Below the pieces are notes generated by a model. It made no database searches. It was not told where the DNA came from and saw only the letters and a program-made list of their open reading frames with translations. From Bacillus sp. MUM 116 (GTDB lineage: Bacteria > Bacillota > Bacilli > Bacillales > Cytobacillaceae): a stretch of DNA of 48,661 nt. The stretch lies in contig NZ_MLYR01000121.1 of assembly GCF_001866655.1 (NCBI RefSeq), forward strand, positions 1 through 48,661. The letters run 5' to 3'. Position 1 is the first letter of the stretch, and each line of letters begins with the position of its first letter. The position numbers and the translations under genes were made by a program. Of the stretch, positions 31,385 to 40,257 are shown piece by piece.

Positions 31385-32157
31385 TAAGCTTCCACCCCCC
31401 GGCGGAATCCGTGCGTAAAGGTTTTATCGTATAATTTCGACCGGTAATTATGGTCATGGATGTTTTCATCAAGAGCCCATCCTGCTAAAATCATCGCCTG
31501 TTTTCGAATCCCGTTTACCCTCATATCCTCATCTAAACGTTCCAATGTAGTACGGACAATTTTTTCATCCGGCCAAGATGCTTTATAGACGACAGCAACC
31601 GGAGTATCTTTGCTCCAACCAGCCTCCGTTAATTCTTTTACCAGCTTTTTCGTTAAGGTCGCACTTAAGTAAAGCGCAATCGTACAATGGTGTTTTGCCA
31701 AATCTGCTAGCTTTTCACGTTCTGGTACAGGCGTTCTGCCTTCTGCCCTTGTTAAAATAACGGTTTGCGTCAAATCAGGTATCGTCAATTCAGCCTGTGC
31801 CGCTGCTGCTGCTGCAAACACGGAGCTGACACCTGGAACAATCTCCACGCCAATTCCTTTCTTTTTCAATAGAACCATCTGTTCCATTATTGCACCATAT
31901 ACAGCTGGGTCACCTGTGTGAACACGAACAACCTTTTTCCCTTGCTGAATTCGGCTCACCATGATGTCAACCATTTCCTCTAAATGCATCCCTGCCGTCT
32001 TCATCACTTCTGCAGAAGGTTTCACTTTGGCGATTAATTCTTCATTGACAAGTGAATCAGCATATAAAACAACATCTGCTTCCTGCAGGTGCTGAAGGCC
32101 TTTTACCGTGATTAAATCCGGGTCTCCGGGGCCTGCCCCAATGATGTATAACTTCAT
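31384..32157 (-). CDS. cbiF: Cobalt-precorrin-4 C11-methyltransferase
   Basis: A 257-residue tetrapyrrole methylase that methylates C11. Typical features are YIIGAGPGDPDLITVKGLQHL (about 4-24), VLYADSLVNEEL, VVRVHTGDPAVYGAIMEQM and VPGVSSVFAAAAAAQAELTIP. The substrate assignment rests on the SLV and HTGDP signatures of CbiF/CobM and on operon position. The start overlaps the cbiL stop by four bases. Confidence 0.93.
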   Translation of the reverse strand: MKLYIIGAGPGDPDLITVKGLQHLQEADVVLYADSLVNEELIAKVKPSAEVMKTAGMHLEEMVDIMVSRIQQGKKVVRVHTGDPAVYGAIMEQMVLLKKKGIGVEIVPGVSSVFAAAAAAQAELTIPDLTQTVILTRAEGRTPVPEREKLADLAKHHCTIALYLSATLTKKLVKELTEAGWSKDTPVAVVYKASWPDEKIVRTTLERLDEDMRVNGIRKQAMILAGWALDENIHDHNYRSKLYDKTFTHGFRRGVEA

Positions 32158-32855
32158 TTTCTCACCACCATTAACGTTAAGTATTCAAGCTCTGCACCAT
32201 CAAGCTCATCAGCCCGCCAAATGATCTCTTCATTCGATGTTACTTTCGTAACAACTGAGGCTTTGTGAAGCAAGTCCAATTCACGCAAAACTTCGAGCAT
32301 TAAATCAATTACTTTTGCGACTTTAATAAAAATGACACAATCATTGTCTTCGATTACTTTTTTCATTTTTTCATAGTCATCCCGTGCCGGAACGATGGCC
32401 ACATGATCATCTCCGTCTGCTAAAGGAATTCCCAACCTCGAAGCAGCTCCGTTTATCGAAGATATCCCTGGGACAACTTCGATTGGAACTTCCGGATGAG
32501 TCTCTTGCATTAACCGCATCATATGAATAAAGGTACTGTATAAAAGGGGATCTCCTTCCGTTACAAAAGCCACATCTTTGCCTTCCTGCAGCTTTTCCCA
32601 CACATTTTCTACGGTTTCACTCCATTTTCTTTCCAATGTTGCCGCATCTTTTGTCATTGGAAACACTAGCCCCAGCATTTCTTTTTCATTAGGCTGAAAA
32701 TAAACATCGATGATTCGATGGGCATAGCTTTTGCTGCCCTTTTGTTTCTTTGGATATGCGATAACCGGTGATTCCTTTAATTTTCTAAATGCCTTCACGG
32801 TGATTAACTCCGGGTCCCCAGGGCCAACTCCTAAACCGTATAATGTACCTAGCAT
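32154..32855 (-). CDS. cbiL: Cobalt-precorrin-2 C20-methyltransferase
   Basis: A 233-residue methylase that transfers a methyl group to C20 of cobalt-precorrin-2. It opens with LYGLGVGPGDPELITVKAF (about 4-22), and contains VAFVTEGDPLLYSTFIHMM and VPGISSINGAASRLGIPLADGDD, patterns of CbiL/CobI. ATG 32855 after GGAAGGGG is preferred to the in-frame start at 32879, which would overlap cbiET. It is two bases away from the cbiET stop. Confidence 0.93.
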   Translation of the reverse strand: MLGTLYGLGVGPGDPELITVKAFRKLKESPVIAYPKKQKGSKSYAHRIIDVYFQPNEKEMLGLVFPMTKDAATLERKWSETVENVWEKLQEGKDVAFVTEGDPLLYSTFIHMMRLMQETHPEVPIEVVPGISSINGAASRLGIPLADGDDHVAIVPARDDYEKMKKVIEDNDCVIFIKVAKVIDLMLEVLRELDLLHKASVVTKVTSNEEIIWRADELDGAELEYLTLMVVRK

Positions 32856-32857
32856 TT

Positions 32858-34066
32858 TTATTCCCCTTCCTGGCGCCATGCTTCAATAATATAAATAGGA
32901 TTTAAGGCATCGAATCTAGTAAGATTCAAGATTGGCTTACTTCTTGAAATTTGTGCAAGCGTAATCGATGTATCAAAACCCCGCTCTTTAAATGCCGTCA
33001 TCGCTTCTGATAGATTTTCAATGGTCACGGCATTCAGGACGATACGTCCTCCTTCTCGCAAGCGGCCGCAGCAAATATCAAGGATTTCTCCCATACCACC
33101 TGCCGTTCCCCCAATAAAGACCGCATCTGGATCTGGGAACGCGTCCAATCCTTCTGGGGCCTTCCCATGGATGAGCGTCGCATCGACACGAAACTTAACT
33201 AGATTTTGTTTGCAGTTTTCCAAATCTCCCTCATTCTTCTCAATCGCAAAGATTTGTCCTTCACGGGCGATTTTCGCTGCTTCAATCGCAACCGAACCCG
33301 TACAAGTACCAATATCCCAAACGATACTGTCTTCTTTTAAACGAAGGGAACTGATGCTTAAAGTCCGAATCTCTTTTTTGGTGATTAAGCCTTTATCGGG
33401 CTTTCGCTGAAAAAACTCTTCATCGTTGATACCGATGGACCACCGTGTTGTATTGTCTGTTTTCCTTAAAACCACGACATTTAGCGGTGAAAACTCGGCA
33501 TCCTTCATTTCCTCAAGGATGAACCAACGGCATCTTTCGTTTTCGCCACCCAGGTTCTCACCAACAAACACCTGATATTCAGTCATCCCAAAGGAGAGCA
33601 TATACTCAGCGATTTTGTTCGGTGAATTTTCCACATCGGTTAAAATGGCTACTTTTTCTTTCCCGTCAATCCGCTGGGCAAGCCCTTTCATACTTCTTCC
33701 ATGTACACTCGTAAAATATGCGTCCTGCCATCTTTCTCCCATCTTGGCAAAAGCAAGCTGAACAGAGCTTAAATGTGGATATATTTCCAAATCGATTTTA
33801 GAAGATAAGTAGCCGCCAATTCCATAAAACAATGGATCACCAGATGCCAGAATGACAACTTTTTTCGACTCCGTTTTCAATCGGTCTACCAGGGAAGAAA
33901 GACCGCCCTCAATCACGATTTTTTCTCCCTCGTATTCTGGAAAAAATGAAAGTTGACGCTTTCCCCCTATTAAAATATCACTTTCTTCAATCCACTTTTC
34001 GTACATTGGGAGCAGGGTTAATTTCCCTTCATCCCCAATGCCAATCATTTTAATTGATGCAATCAT
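32858..34066 (-). CDS. cbiET: CbiE-CbiT fusion, cobalt-precorrin-7 methyltransferase/decarboxylase
   Basis: A 402-residue bifunctional enzyme. The N-terminal CbiE domain (about 1-205) is a tetrapyrrole methylase with MIGIGDEGKLTLLP and VVILASGDPLFYGIGGYL, acting at C5. The C-terminal CbiT domain (about 215-402) has a Rossmann SAM site, IVWDIGTCTGSVAIEAAKIA, and the FIGGTAGGMGEIL motif; it methylates C15 and decarboxylates the C12 acetate. The fusion equals CobL in domain content and CbiET of B. megaterium. The stop lies two bases from cbiL, and the start overlaps cbiD by 17 bases. Confidence 0.94.
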   Translation of the reverse strand: MIASIKMIGIGDEGKLTLLPMYEKWIEESDILIGGKRQLSFFPEYEGEKIVIEGGLSSLVDRLKTESKKVVILASGDPLFYGIGGYLSSKIDLEIYPHLSSVQLAFAKMGERWQDAYFTSVHGRSMKGLAQRIDGKEKVAILTDVENSPNKIAEYMLSFGMTEYQVFVGENLGGENERCRWFILEEMKDAEFSPLNVVVLRKTDNTTRWSIGINDEEFFQRKPDKGLITKKEIRTLSISSLRLKEDSIVWDIGTCTGSVAIEAAKIAREGQIFAIEKNEGDLENCKQNLVKFRVDATLIHGKAPEGLDAFPDPDAVFIGGTAGGMGEILDICCGRLREGGRIVLNAVTIENLSEAMTAFKERGFDTSITLAQISRSKPILNLTRFDALNPIYIIEAWRQEGE

Positions 34067-35153
34067 GTACTTCCGCCTTTCCTAAAAACTCCCCCTTCAT
34101 GGTATATAAGGAGGTGTCTACTGCGAAATCGCCGTCCACTTCCTTTTGAGCGGCAAGACAGCAATTAAGACTCAGCTGTTCAAAAAATGAAAAATAGCCA
34201 TGTGCTGCCATCATGTCCCCTACCTGAGAAGCGGTATTTGCCTGTTTAATTTCCTCAACAAGAGCAGAATCAGCGCCAGCGCTATTGGCCACTTTTGCTA
34301 AAAATTCAAAATTGACTGGAGCACTTTTCGAATGGACCATCATCGTCCCCATCGCAACCTTTGAAAATTTCCCCATCATTCCGACCATTGAAACTCTTTT
34401 TACACCCTGCTTTTTGCACTGTTTAAGTGTAAAACCAACAAAGTCCCCCATCTCAACAAAGGCTTCCTCGGGAAGTTCCGGAAATTGTTTGATGGCACAT
34501 TTTTCACTTCGTCCTCCAGTGGTAATGACAAGATGCTCACACCCGCTTGCGCGTGCCACACTGATCGCCTGAATAATACTCGCTTTATAGGCTGCTGTTG
34601 AAAAGGGAACGACTATTCCGCGGGTACCCAGAATAGAAATTCCTCCAATAATCCCCAAGCGGCCGTTCAGCGTTTTTTTAGCCATTTCTTCGCCGTCTGG
34701 GACTGAAATCACGATTTTAACCCCTTTTTTAATGCCAAACTCATTTAAAACCCCTTCTGCAGTCTCACGAATCATTTTTCGAGGAACGGGGTTAATGGCT
34801 GCCTCGCCAACAGGAACCGGCAATCCTACCTTCGTTACCCGGCCAACCCCCACTCCTCCATCAAGTATGATACCTGTTTCCTCATACCAGGAAACCGTTG
34901 AAATGATTAATGCTCCGTGGGTTGCATCAGGATCATCTCCCGCGTCCTTAATAATACTTGCACTGGCCATTTGCCCAGTAACCTCACAGCTTTCGATTTG
35001 AAAGGTAGCAAACCTTTTTACTGGCAAATAAATGGTGGACTCAGATTGCTGTTCCCCTGTAATTAATGCCGTAAGTGCCGCCTTTGTCGCTGCTGTTGCA
35101 CACGCCCCGGTCGTATAGCCTTCGCGGAGCTTTCCTTTTGGTACTTCCTGCAT
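34050..35153 (-). CDS. cbiD: Cobalt-precorrin-5B C1-methyltransferase
   Basis: A 367-residue CbiD, which methylates C1 after lactone opening and has no relation to the usual tetrapyrrole methylases. Signature stretches: LREGYTTGACATAATKAAL (about 9-27), GDDPDATHGALI, GVGRVTKVGLPVPVGEAAINPVP and LGTRGIVVPFSTAAYKASI. Its presence again marks the anaerobic route. The start ATG 35153 lies three bases after the cbiC stop, with only a weak GGGTG ribosome site, so coupling to cbiC is likely. Confidence 0.94.
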   Translation of the reverse strand: MQEVPKGKLREGYTTGACATAATKAALTALITGEQQSESTIYLPVKRFATFQIESCEVTGQMASASIIKDAGDDPDATHGALIISTVSWYEETGIILDGGVGVGRVTKVGLPVPVGEAAINPVPRKMIRETAEGVLNEFGIKKGVKIVISVPDGEEMAKKTLNGRLGIIGGISILGTRGIVVPFSTAAYKASIIQAISVARASGCEHLVITTGGRSEKCAIKQFPELPEEAFVEMGDFVGFTLKQCKKQGVKRVSMVGMMGKFSKVAMGTMMVHSKSAPVNFEFLAKVANSAGADSALVEEIKQANTASQVGDMMAAHGYFSFFEQLSLNCCLAAQKEVDGDFAVDTSLYTMKGEFLGKAEVHDCIN

Positions 35154-35156
35154 GTT

Positions 35157-35804
35157 CTACACCCGGTCTGCAAGAATGGAAATCGCATTTAGGGCTGCAA
35201 CGGTCACGGTACTGCCGCCCTTTCGGCCAATATTTGTGATAAACGGGATGTCGAGCTTAGCTAATTCTTCTTTCGATTCGGCTGCTGACACAAAACCGAC
35301 CGGCAGACCGATGACAAGATCTGGTTTCGCTTCCCCTTCTTTGATGAGGCGGATGAGTTCAAGTAACGCAGTCGGGGCATTCCCAATTGCATAGATACCG
35401 CCGTCCGTTTCTTTAATCGCTTTTCTCATTGAGATAATTGCTCTTGTTGTATTTAAGCGTTTGGCCTCTTGTACGACATCCGGATCGGAAATATAAACTT
35501 TAATTTCTCCCCCGTATTTTTCAATTCTTGCTTTATTTGCCCCGCTTTGAATCATTTGAACATCTGCAACGACTTTTTTTCCACTCCGGATTGCCCGTAT
35601 TCCCGCTTGAATAGCATCAGGGTGAAAAAGTACACTTTTTCCCAATTCAAAGTCAGCGGATGCATGAATGATCCGCTGAACAATCGGATATTGCTCAGCA
35701 CTATAGGAATGCTCCCCAATTTCTTCAGTAATCATCTCAAAACTTCTTCCTTCAATTTGCTCTGGCTGAATCGTTAACGGTTTAAATTCGGTACGAAAAT
35801 CCAT
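35157..35804 (-). CDS. cbiC: Cobalt-precorrin-8 methylmutase
   Basis: A 215-residue CbiC/CobH that moves the methyl group from C11 to C12, giving cobyrinate. The catalytic histidine is in VQRIIHASADFE (about 42-53). VADVQMIQSGANK and IGNAPTALLELIRLI are family markers. ATG 35804 has AAGGAG at eight bases; the longer frame begins with GTG 35813, which falls inside the ribosome site. A gap of 36 bases to cbiJ is the largest in this part of the operon. Confidence 0.93.
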   Translation of the reverse strand: MDFRTEFKPLTIQPEQIEGRSFEMITEEIGEHSYSAEQYPIVQRIIHASADFELGKSVLFHPDAIQAGIRAIRSGKKVVADVQMIQSGANKARIEKYGGEIKVYISDPDVVQEAKRLNTTRAIISMRKAIKETDGGIYAIGNAPTALLELIRLIKEGEAKPDLVIGLPVGFVSAAESKEELAKLDIPFITNIGRKGGSTVTVAALNAISILADRV

Positions 35805-35840
35805 TTCCTTCACTCCTTCGTTAAAATGTATGTTCTAGTT

Positions 35841-36620
35841 TCAATTGGCCATTTGTGGAACAACTGTTTTATGTAATTCCTGTACTACATCGAAAAAATT
35901 CGAATATACCTTTCCGTAATTAATTTTTGGACGACCGATCATGATAACCTCAATCCCAAGTTCCTTTGCGGCTTCGACCTTTTCATCGACCGAACCGACC
36001 TTTCCACTCTCCTTGGTAATCATTAAGGATACGCCGAATTGATTATAAAGCGCTTGGTCAAACTTCTTAGTAAATGGTCCTTGAATGGCGACAATATTTT
36101 TTTGCGGCAGACCGAGTTGTTCGCATTTTTCCATATTATCAACGCGTGGCAGCATTCGAGCGATTAGCCGGATGTCCGGGTTTCCTAATAGTTTTTCCGT
36201 AAAAATCTGGAGTGTTTTGCTTCCTGTGGTCAGCATTACCACACCTTTTCTGGCTGCAGCGATGTCAGCTGCTTCCTCGTAACTTTCTACCACTTTCATC
36301 TTTTCATAATGAAAGGTTTGGGACTCACGCTCGTACCGAATATAGGGAACACCCGCTTTTTTGGCAGCACATATGGCATTTTTCGATGCCTCTTCCGCAA
36401 AAGGATGACTGGCGTCGACAACCGCTTGGATCCCCTTTGTTTCAATCAACCTCACCATTTCGTCATAAGTTAATCTTCCTGCTTGAACAGGGATTCCCGA
36501 TTCCTTCAATTCTTTTGCAGCATTCTCAGTTACAACGGTAGCAAGAAGACTATAGCCCTCTTTCATGATTTCTAAAGCCAGTGCCCGCGCATCGCTTGTT
36601 CCAGCTAATTCTAAAATCAT
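35841..36620 (-). CDS. cbiJ: Cobalt-precorrin-6A reductase
   Basis: A 259-residue NAD(P)H-dependent reductase that reduces the macrocycle of cobalt-precorrin-6A. Motifs: LAGTSDARALA at the N-terminus, VVDASHPFAEEASKNAI (about 68-84), GVVMLTTGSKTLQIF and the conserved end part MITKESGKVGSVDEKVEAAKELGIEVIMIGRP. Length is typical for CbiJ/CobK. The start overlaps cbiX by four bases. Confidence 0.93.
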   Translation of the reverse strand: MILELAGTSDARALALEIMKEGYSLLATVVTENAAKELKESGIPVQAGRLTYDEMVRLIETKGIQAVVDASHPFAEEASKNAICAAKKAGVPYIRYERESQTFHYEKMKVVESYEEAADIAAARKGVVMLTTGSKTLQIFTEKLLGNPDIRLIARMLPRVDNMEKCEQLGLPQKNIVAIQGPFTKKFDQALYNQFGVSLMITKESGKVGSVDEKVEAAKELGIEVIMIGRPKINYGKVYSNFFDVVQELHKTVVPQMAN

Positions 36621-37525
36621 CTTCGTTCCCCTGCCTTTTGCCCTTCGAGTTCATGATCGTGATGATGGTGGTCATGTCCATGATGTTCATGGTCATGGTC
36701 ATGATGATGGTGATGATGAACATGTTCCATTGCATCCAAGCGGTATTGGCAAGTATCACAGTTCATTTTGACTTCACCTTGGAATGCTTCCTCGACACGT
36801 TCCACGAGGATGGTTTGCAATTTGGGATGATATCCGAAATAGCCGCCCAATTTAAATTCAACATCTGGATACTGCTGCTGGAATAGCACCATCATCTCTT
36901 CTAATCGTTTGATTAAAATCCCGGTGAACAAAAAGTAAGGCAGGATTATCACTTTCTTAGCACCAAGCTTTATGCACCGCTCTATTCCTTCATTCACAAG
37001 AGGATTAGTTACTCCCATGAAAGCTGGTTCTAAGATTGGATAGTTCGTTTTTTCCCACAATAATCTGGCAATCTTATATAAATCACTATTCGCATCTGGG
37101 TCGCTACCGCCACGTCCTAACAAGAGGACAGCCGTATCGGGGCCTGGATTTTCGAGGTTCTCCTCAATTTCTATTAATCTTGTTTTTAAAATTTCAAAGG
37201 TTTCCTCATGAACACCAATTGGCCGTCCATAGGTAAACTGTACTTCGGGATATTTTTTCTTTGCCTCATCGATGGCAGCTGGAATATGGATTTTTGAATG
37301 TCCCGCTTGCAAAAGCATAATCGGAATGACTACGATATGGTCGGCCCCTTTTTCTATACATACATCAATACCCTGGTTTACAGTTGGTTTTTCAAATTCT
37401 AAAAAGCACGTCTGAACCAGTATAGAGTCGTCCCAATTTTTTCTCATCGCTTCAATGAATTGACGAACTTGATCATTTCCTTCGCGATCTTTACTACCAT
37501 GACCTATAAAAAGAATTGCTTTCAA
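36617..37525 (-). CDS. cbiX: Sirohydrochlorin cobaltochelatase, long His-rich form
   Basis: A 302-residue CbiX with two homologous chelatase halves, inserting Co(II) into sirohydrochlorin. The active-site histidines are His9 in FIGHGSK and His76 in LQAGHSK. In the C-terminal part M254-N-C256-D-T-C259 matches the MXCXXC motif that holds a [4Fe-4S] cluster in B. megaterium CbiX. It is followed by a histidine/aspartate run (about 268-291) with some 18 histidines, a probable cobalt store or delivery tail. The start codon is TTG 37525 after AGGGGAGG. It overlaps cbiJ by four bases. Confidence 0.95.
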   Translation of the reverse strand: MKAILFIGHGSKDREGNDQVRQFIEAMRKNWDDSILVQTCFLEFEKPTVNQGIDVCIEKGADHIVVIPIMLLQAGHSKIHIPAAIDEAKKKYPEVQFTYGRPIGVHEETFEILKTRLIEIEENLENPGPDTAVLLLGRGGSDPDANSDLYKIARLLWEKTNYPILEPAFMGVTNPLVNEGIERCIKLGAKKVIILPYFLFTGILIKRLEEMMVLFQQQYPDVEFKLGGYFGYHPKLQTILVERVEEAFQGEVKMNCDTCQYRLDAMEHVHHHHHHDHDHEHHGHDHHHHDHELEGQKAGERR

Positions 37526-37573
37526 AATGTTTCCTCCCCTTTGTTTATAAAATGGACCACAAGATTTCTGTAT

Positions 37574-39190
37574 TTATTCCCCACACACAGCAGCTTCAAT
37601 TTTGATTATCGGTGTAATATCCTGATGCCTGAAACCTTGAACCTGCTTCACACGTTTAAAAAATTTAAAGAAGCGCTCATTAGGATAGGCCTTTTCTTTG
37701 TATTCTTGAACAATCCTCTCAACCAAGCCGACTATTTTCTCAGGTGCAATCCCCTCCGCAACGATTTGGCCGGGGTGGGCACTTCTTCCGACTGTCTTTG
37801 CTCCTAAAAATAAATCAAATGCTCCTTTTCTGTATACAAGGCCTATATCTTCTTTTACTGCTCCGTAACAAGCCATGCCGCAGCCGTTCACTCCTAGCTT
37901 TAGTTCCTTTGGAAGTTCCATTCCCCCAAGCTTTTCATACAATTCCTCGGCATAGGGAATTGCATCCTTCTTTTCTCCGTCACAAAAATCGCAGGCTTTT
38001 ACTGTTAAGACATCCCCAATCGAGGATATTAAAAAGTTGGCTTCCTCTAATTTCTGCACAATTTCTTTGGGCTGTGAGGTCAAAATTTGTAATTTGATAT
38101 AATGTTCTGGTGTGTATTCCATCACACCATCTTCCCCTACGATTTCTGATAGAGTAACCATCTGTTTTGGTGTAAATTTTTTATTTGCGACACCCGGACT
38201 CACTGACAGTTCAAAAATAGACTGAATGGTCTGATTAACAATATGAGAAAAGCTCTCACTTACCCCAGTGATCATTTGTAGTGCTTCCTCTGCCAATTCT
38301 CTAGGGGTTTCTTTGACAGCCTGGGAAACCGCATCTTTCTTTTTTGGTTGTACATCATCTGTTTGCTCCAATGCCCATGGTTCAGCTTCCTTTTTCAGGC
38401 GCTGATGCGGTTTTAACGATTGAACAGCTTTATTTAATGTATATTTCCGTTGATAACCACGCGGAGTAATCATTAAGCCATCATAGAAAAAGGTGGAGGA
38501 GTTTCCGATTAACACGGTTGTTAACATCCCAATTTCATGGTCCAGCATGTCTTGTAAATTGGTCATGACAATATTTTGACTGTCACGGTACGCACTTTTT
38601 ACCAATCCTACCGGAGTTTCCGGGGAGCGATATTTTAGGAGAATTTTTTGCGCTTCGACAATTTGTCTAGTTCTTCTCCCGCTTTTCGGATTGTAAAGCG
38701 CGATTACAAAATCGGCTTGTGCTGCCGCTTCAATTCTTTTCTCGATTAAATTCCACGGCGTTAAATGGTCACTTAAACTAATGGTACAAGCATCATGCAT
38801 GACCGGTGCTCCTAATAAAGCTGCACAGGAATTGATAGCGGAAATACCAGGTATGACTTCAACTTCCACTCCTGAATCCTTTTTCCATCCTTTTTCAATT
38901 AACACTTCATAAACAAGACCTGCCATTCCATAAACACCGGCATCCCCACTTGAAATCACGGCTATCTTCTTGCCCTGTTCTGCCTGTTTGACTGCTTCTT
39001 GTGCCCGACTCACTTCTTCCGTCATTCCGGTACTTATAATTTGCTGCCCTTTCAGCAACCCATTGATCAAATCTACATACGTTTTATATCCTATGATAAT
39101 ATCGCTTTCCTGTATCGCTACTCTTGCCCGTTCGGTAATATGTTTGTAGTCTCCAGGACCAAAACCGATGACCAACAATTTCCCTTTCAT
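37574..39190 (-). CDS. cbiH60: CbiH60, cobalt-factor III methyltransferase with C-terminal Fe-S domain
   Basis: A 538-residue two-domain protein. Residues 1 to about 240 are the CbiH/CobJ tetrapyrrole methylase (VIGFGPGDYKHIT, VISSGDAGVYGMAGL, VIPGISAINSCAALLGAPVMHD) that methylates C17 and contracts the ring. After a charged linker (about 265-305), residues about 310-538 resemble a nitrite/sulfite-reductase ferredoxin-like half. Cysteines in KACDFCDG and GVNGCGMACYGAV are placed to bind a [4Fe-4S] cluster. The same fusion is known from B. megaterium, where it performs the ring contraction. ATG 39190 follows AAGGAGGAG. Confidence 0.95.
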   Translation of the reverse strand: MKGKLLVIGFGPGDYKHITERARVAIQESDIIIGYKTYVDLINGLLKGQQIISTGMTEEVSRAQEAVKQAEQGKKIAVISSGDAGVYGMAGLVYEVLIEKGWKKDSGVEVEVIPGISAINSCAALLGAPVMHDACTISLSDHLTPWNLIEKRIEAAAQADFVIALYNPKSGRRTRQIVEAQKILLKYRSPETPVGLVKSAYRDSQNIVMTNLQDMLDHEIGMLTTVLIGNSSTFFYDGLMITPRGYQRKYTLNKAVQSLKPHQRLKKEAEPWALEQTDDVQPKKKDAVSQAVKETPRELAEEALQMITGVSESFSHIVNQTIQSIFELSVSPGVANKKFTPKQMVTLSEIVGEDGVMEYTPEHYIKLQILTSQPKEIVQKLEEANFLISSIGDVLTVKACDFCDGEKKDAIPYAEELYEKLGGMELPKELKLGVNGCGMACYGAVKEDIGLVYRKGAFDLFLGAKTVGRSAHPGQIVAEGIAPEKIVGLVERIVQEYKEKAYPNERFFKFFKRVKQVQGFRHQDITPIIKIEAAVCGE

Positions 39191-39221
39191 CCTGATACTC
39201 CTCCTTCCTCAATATCCAAAC

Positions 39222-39608
39222 TCATTTAACAGGCTTTTTTTCAGGCTTTAATATTCCTTCAACACATTCCGTTTTCTCCGGATGTTTAAATCCTATCCCA
39301 TCAAATTGATAAATGATTTGATCTTGCAACAAAGTACCTCCTAATAAGTGTTGCTGAACAATTCTACTACCTATTTCCGGAGTAACTTCCTTATACCAGG
39401 TTCCTTCCGGATAAACTATTGCTACAGGAGCATCCTTGCATCTTCCATTACACCTTGTTCTGGTTGTATGTATGTATCCGTCCAAATCTAGATTGTTAAT
39501 CTCATTGCGAATGGCAAGCGTTGCTTCCTCTCCTCCTTTACGCATACAGCTGCTGCCATTACAGATGAGTACATGGTGTTTCGTTCCATTTAAATTCCAG
39601 GTTGTCAT
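39222..39608 (-). CDS. cbiW: Thioredoxin-like [2Fe-2S] ferredoxin, CbiW-like
   Basis: A 128-residue protein with the pattern LICNGSSCMRKGGEE, TTRTRCNGRCKDAPVAIVYPEGTWY (first Cys pair, then C-x3-C), typical of thioredoxin-fold 2Fe-2S ferredoxins. It is first gene of the operon, where B. megaterium carries cbiW. It may supply electrons or assist the Fe-S proteins CbiX and CbiH60; that is inferred. The start is ATG 39608 after AAAGGAGAG. The frame remains open to 39707, but that extension runs through the riboswitch terminator, so it is rejected. Confidence 0.9.
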   Translation of the reverse strand: MTTWNLNGTKHHVLICNGSSCMRKGGEEATLAIRNEINNLDLDGYIHTTRTRCNGRCKDAPVAIVYPEGTWYKEVTPEIGSRIVQQHLLGGTLLQDQIIYQFDGIGFKHPEKTECVEGILKPEKKPVK

Positions 39609-39631
39609 AAAACACTCTCCTTTTTTTTTGC

Positions 39632-39660
39632 AAAAAAACACCCCTATGAAAATAGGGGTG
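39632..39660 (-). terminator. Riboswitch-controlled terminator directly before cbiW
   Basis: CACCCCTAT and ATAGGGGTG form a perfect 9-bp stem with a GAAA (plus-strand) loop, then seven T on the minus strand. It lies between riboswitch 1 and the cbiW ribosome site. Confidence 0.92.
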
Positions 39661-39745
39661 CAGAGTAAATACACACTAAAATGCAGAATAGTTGTATTCT
39701 TCAGCACTACTACCTATATTCCCGTAGGTTTCATGGAGCAAATAG

Positions 39746-39910
39746 GATAAGGCAGGTCTCCTGACTCAGGTTCATCATTCCATTGCGTCTTCCCGAAAAA
39801 TTCAGTGACATTTGCAAATGAAACTCCTCATAACAGTGGCGGGTACCGTGACGGATTTTAACCGTACTTCCCTTTTAAACGCTTTATTAGCGTACCTTTT
39901 CCTACTACTA
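39746..39910 (-). promoter_or_regulatory. Cobalamin riboswitch 1 (promoter-distal)
   Basis: The minus strand carries the B12 box GAGTCAGGAGACCTGCC (complement of 39751-39767) and, upstream of it, the core GGGAAGTACGGTTAAAATCC, followed by CCCGCCACTGT. Together these define a cobalamin riboswitch. It is followed by the terminator at 39632-39660, so adenosylcobalamin binding should stop transcription before cbiW. Confidence 0.93.
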
Positions 39911-39920
39911 TTCAATTTTA

Positions 39921-39958
39921 TAAAAATAAAAAATCCGCTCAACTAGTATTGAACGGAT
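39921..39958 (-). terminator. Terminator between the two riboswitches
   Basis: On the minus strand ATCCGTTCAA and TTGAGCGGAT pair (one wobble) around TACTAG, followed by TTTTTATTTTTA. It is the output terminator of riboswitch 2. Confidence 0.88.
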
Positions 39959-40054
39959 AAAACGTTAGCGGGTGCAAAGTAAAAATGCCTAAGCATACTT
40001 TTGTCGCAAACGTCTCATCTTCTCAACCCCCGAAGAAATCGAAACTTTGATAGC

Positions 40055-40213
40055 TAAGACAGGTCTCCTGACTCGTGTATCCTCCTACTTTAGGCCCTTC
40101 CCGTATTGGCATACAGTGGGTTAGCCTATTTCGTCCACACTTACAGTTGCGGGGACAGTTCCGGATTCTACCGGATTCCCTATTAAGCCCAAGGGCATCT
40201 TAACTATTAGTAG
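40055..40213 (-). promoter_or_regulatory. Cobalamin riboswitch 2 (promoter-proximal)
   Basis: The minus strand has GGGAATCCGGTAGAATCCGG, CCCCGCAACTGTAA and the B12 box GAGTCAGGAGACCTGTC (complement of 40058-40074), a textbook cobalamin aptamer. It is upstream of riboswitch 1 in the same leader, and between the two is its own terminator. Confidence 0.95.
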
Positions 40214-40257
40214 CAAAATAGATAAAATTTTTAATTGACTATTTATTGACAAACTTT

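Noticed and set aside
36565..36886. Plus-strand frames opposite the cbiX His-rich tail
   Set aside because: They are antisense translations of the histidine/aspartate codon run, with repetitive composition and no ribosome site.
39609..39707. N-terminal extension of the CbiW-like protein
   Set aside because: The frame is open, but it runs through the riboswitch terminator, and the ribosome site is right before ATG 39608.
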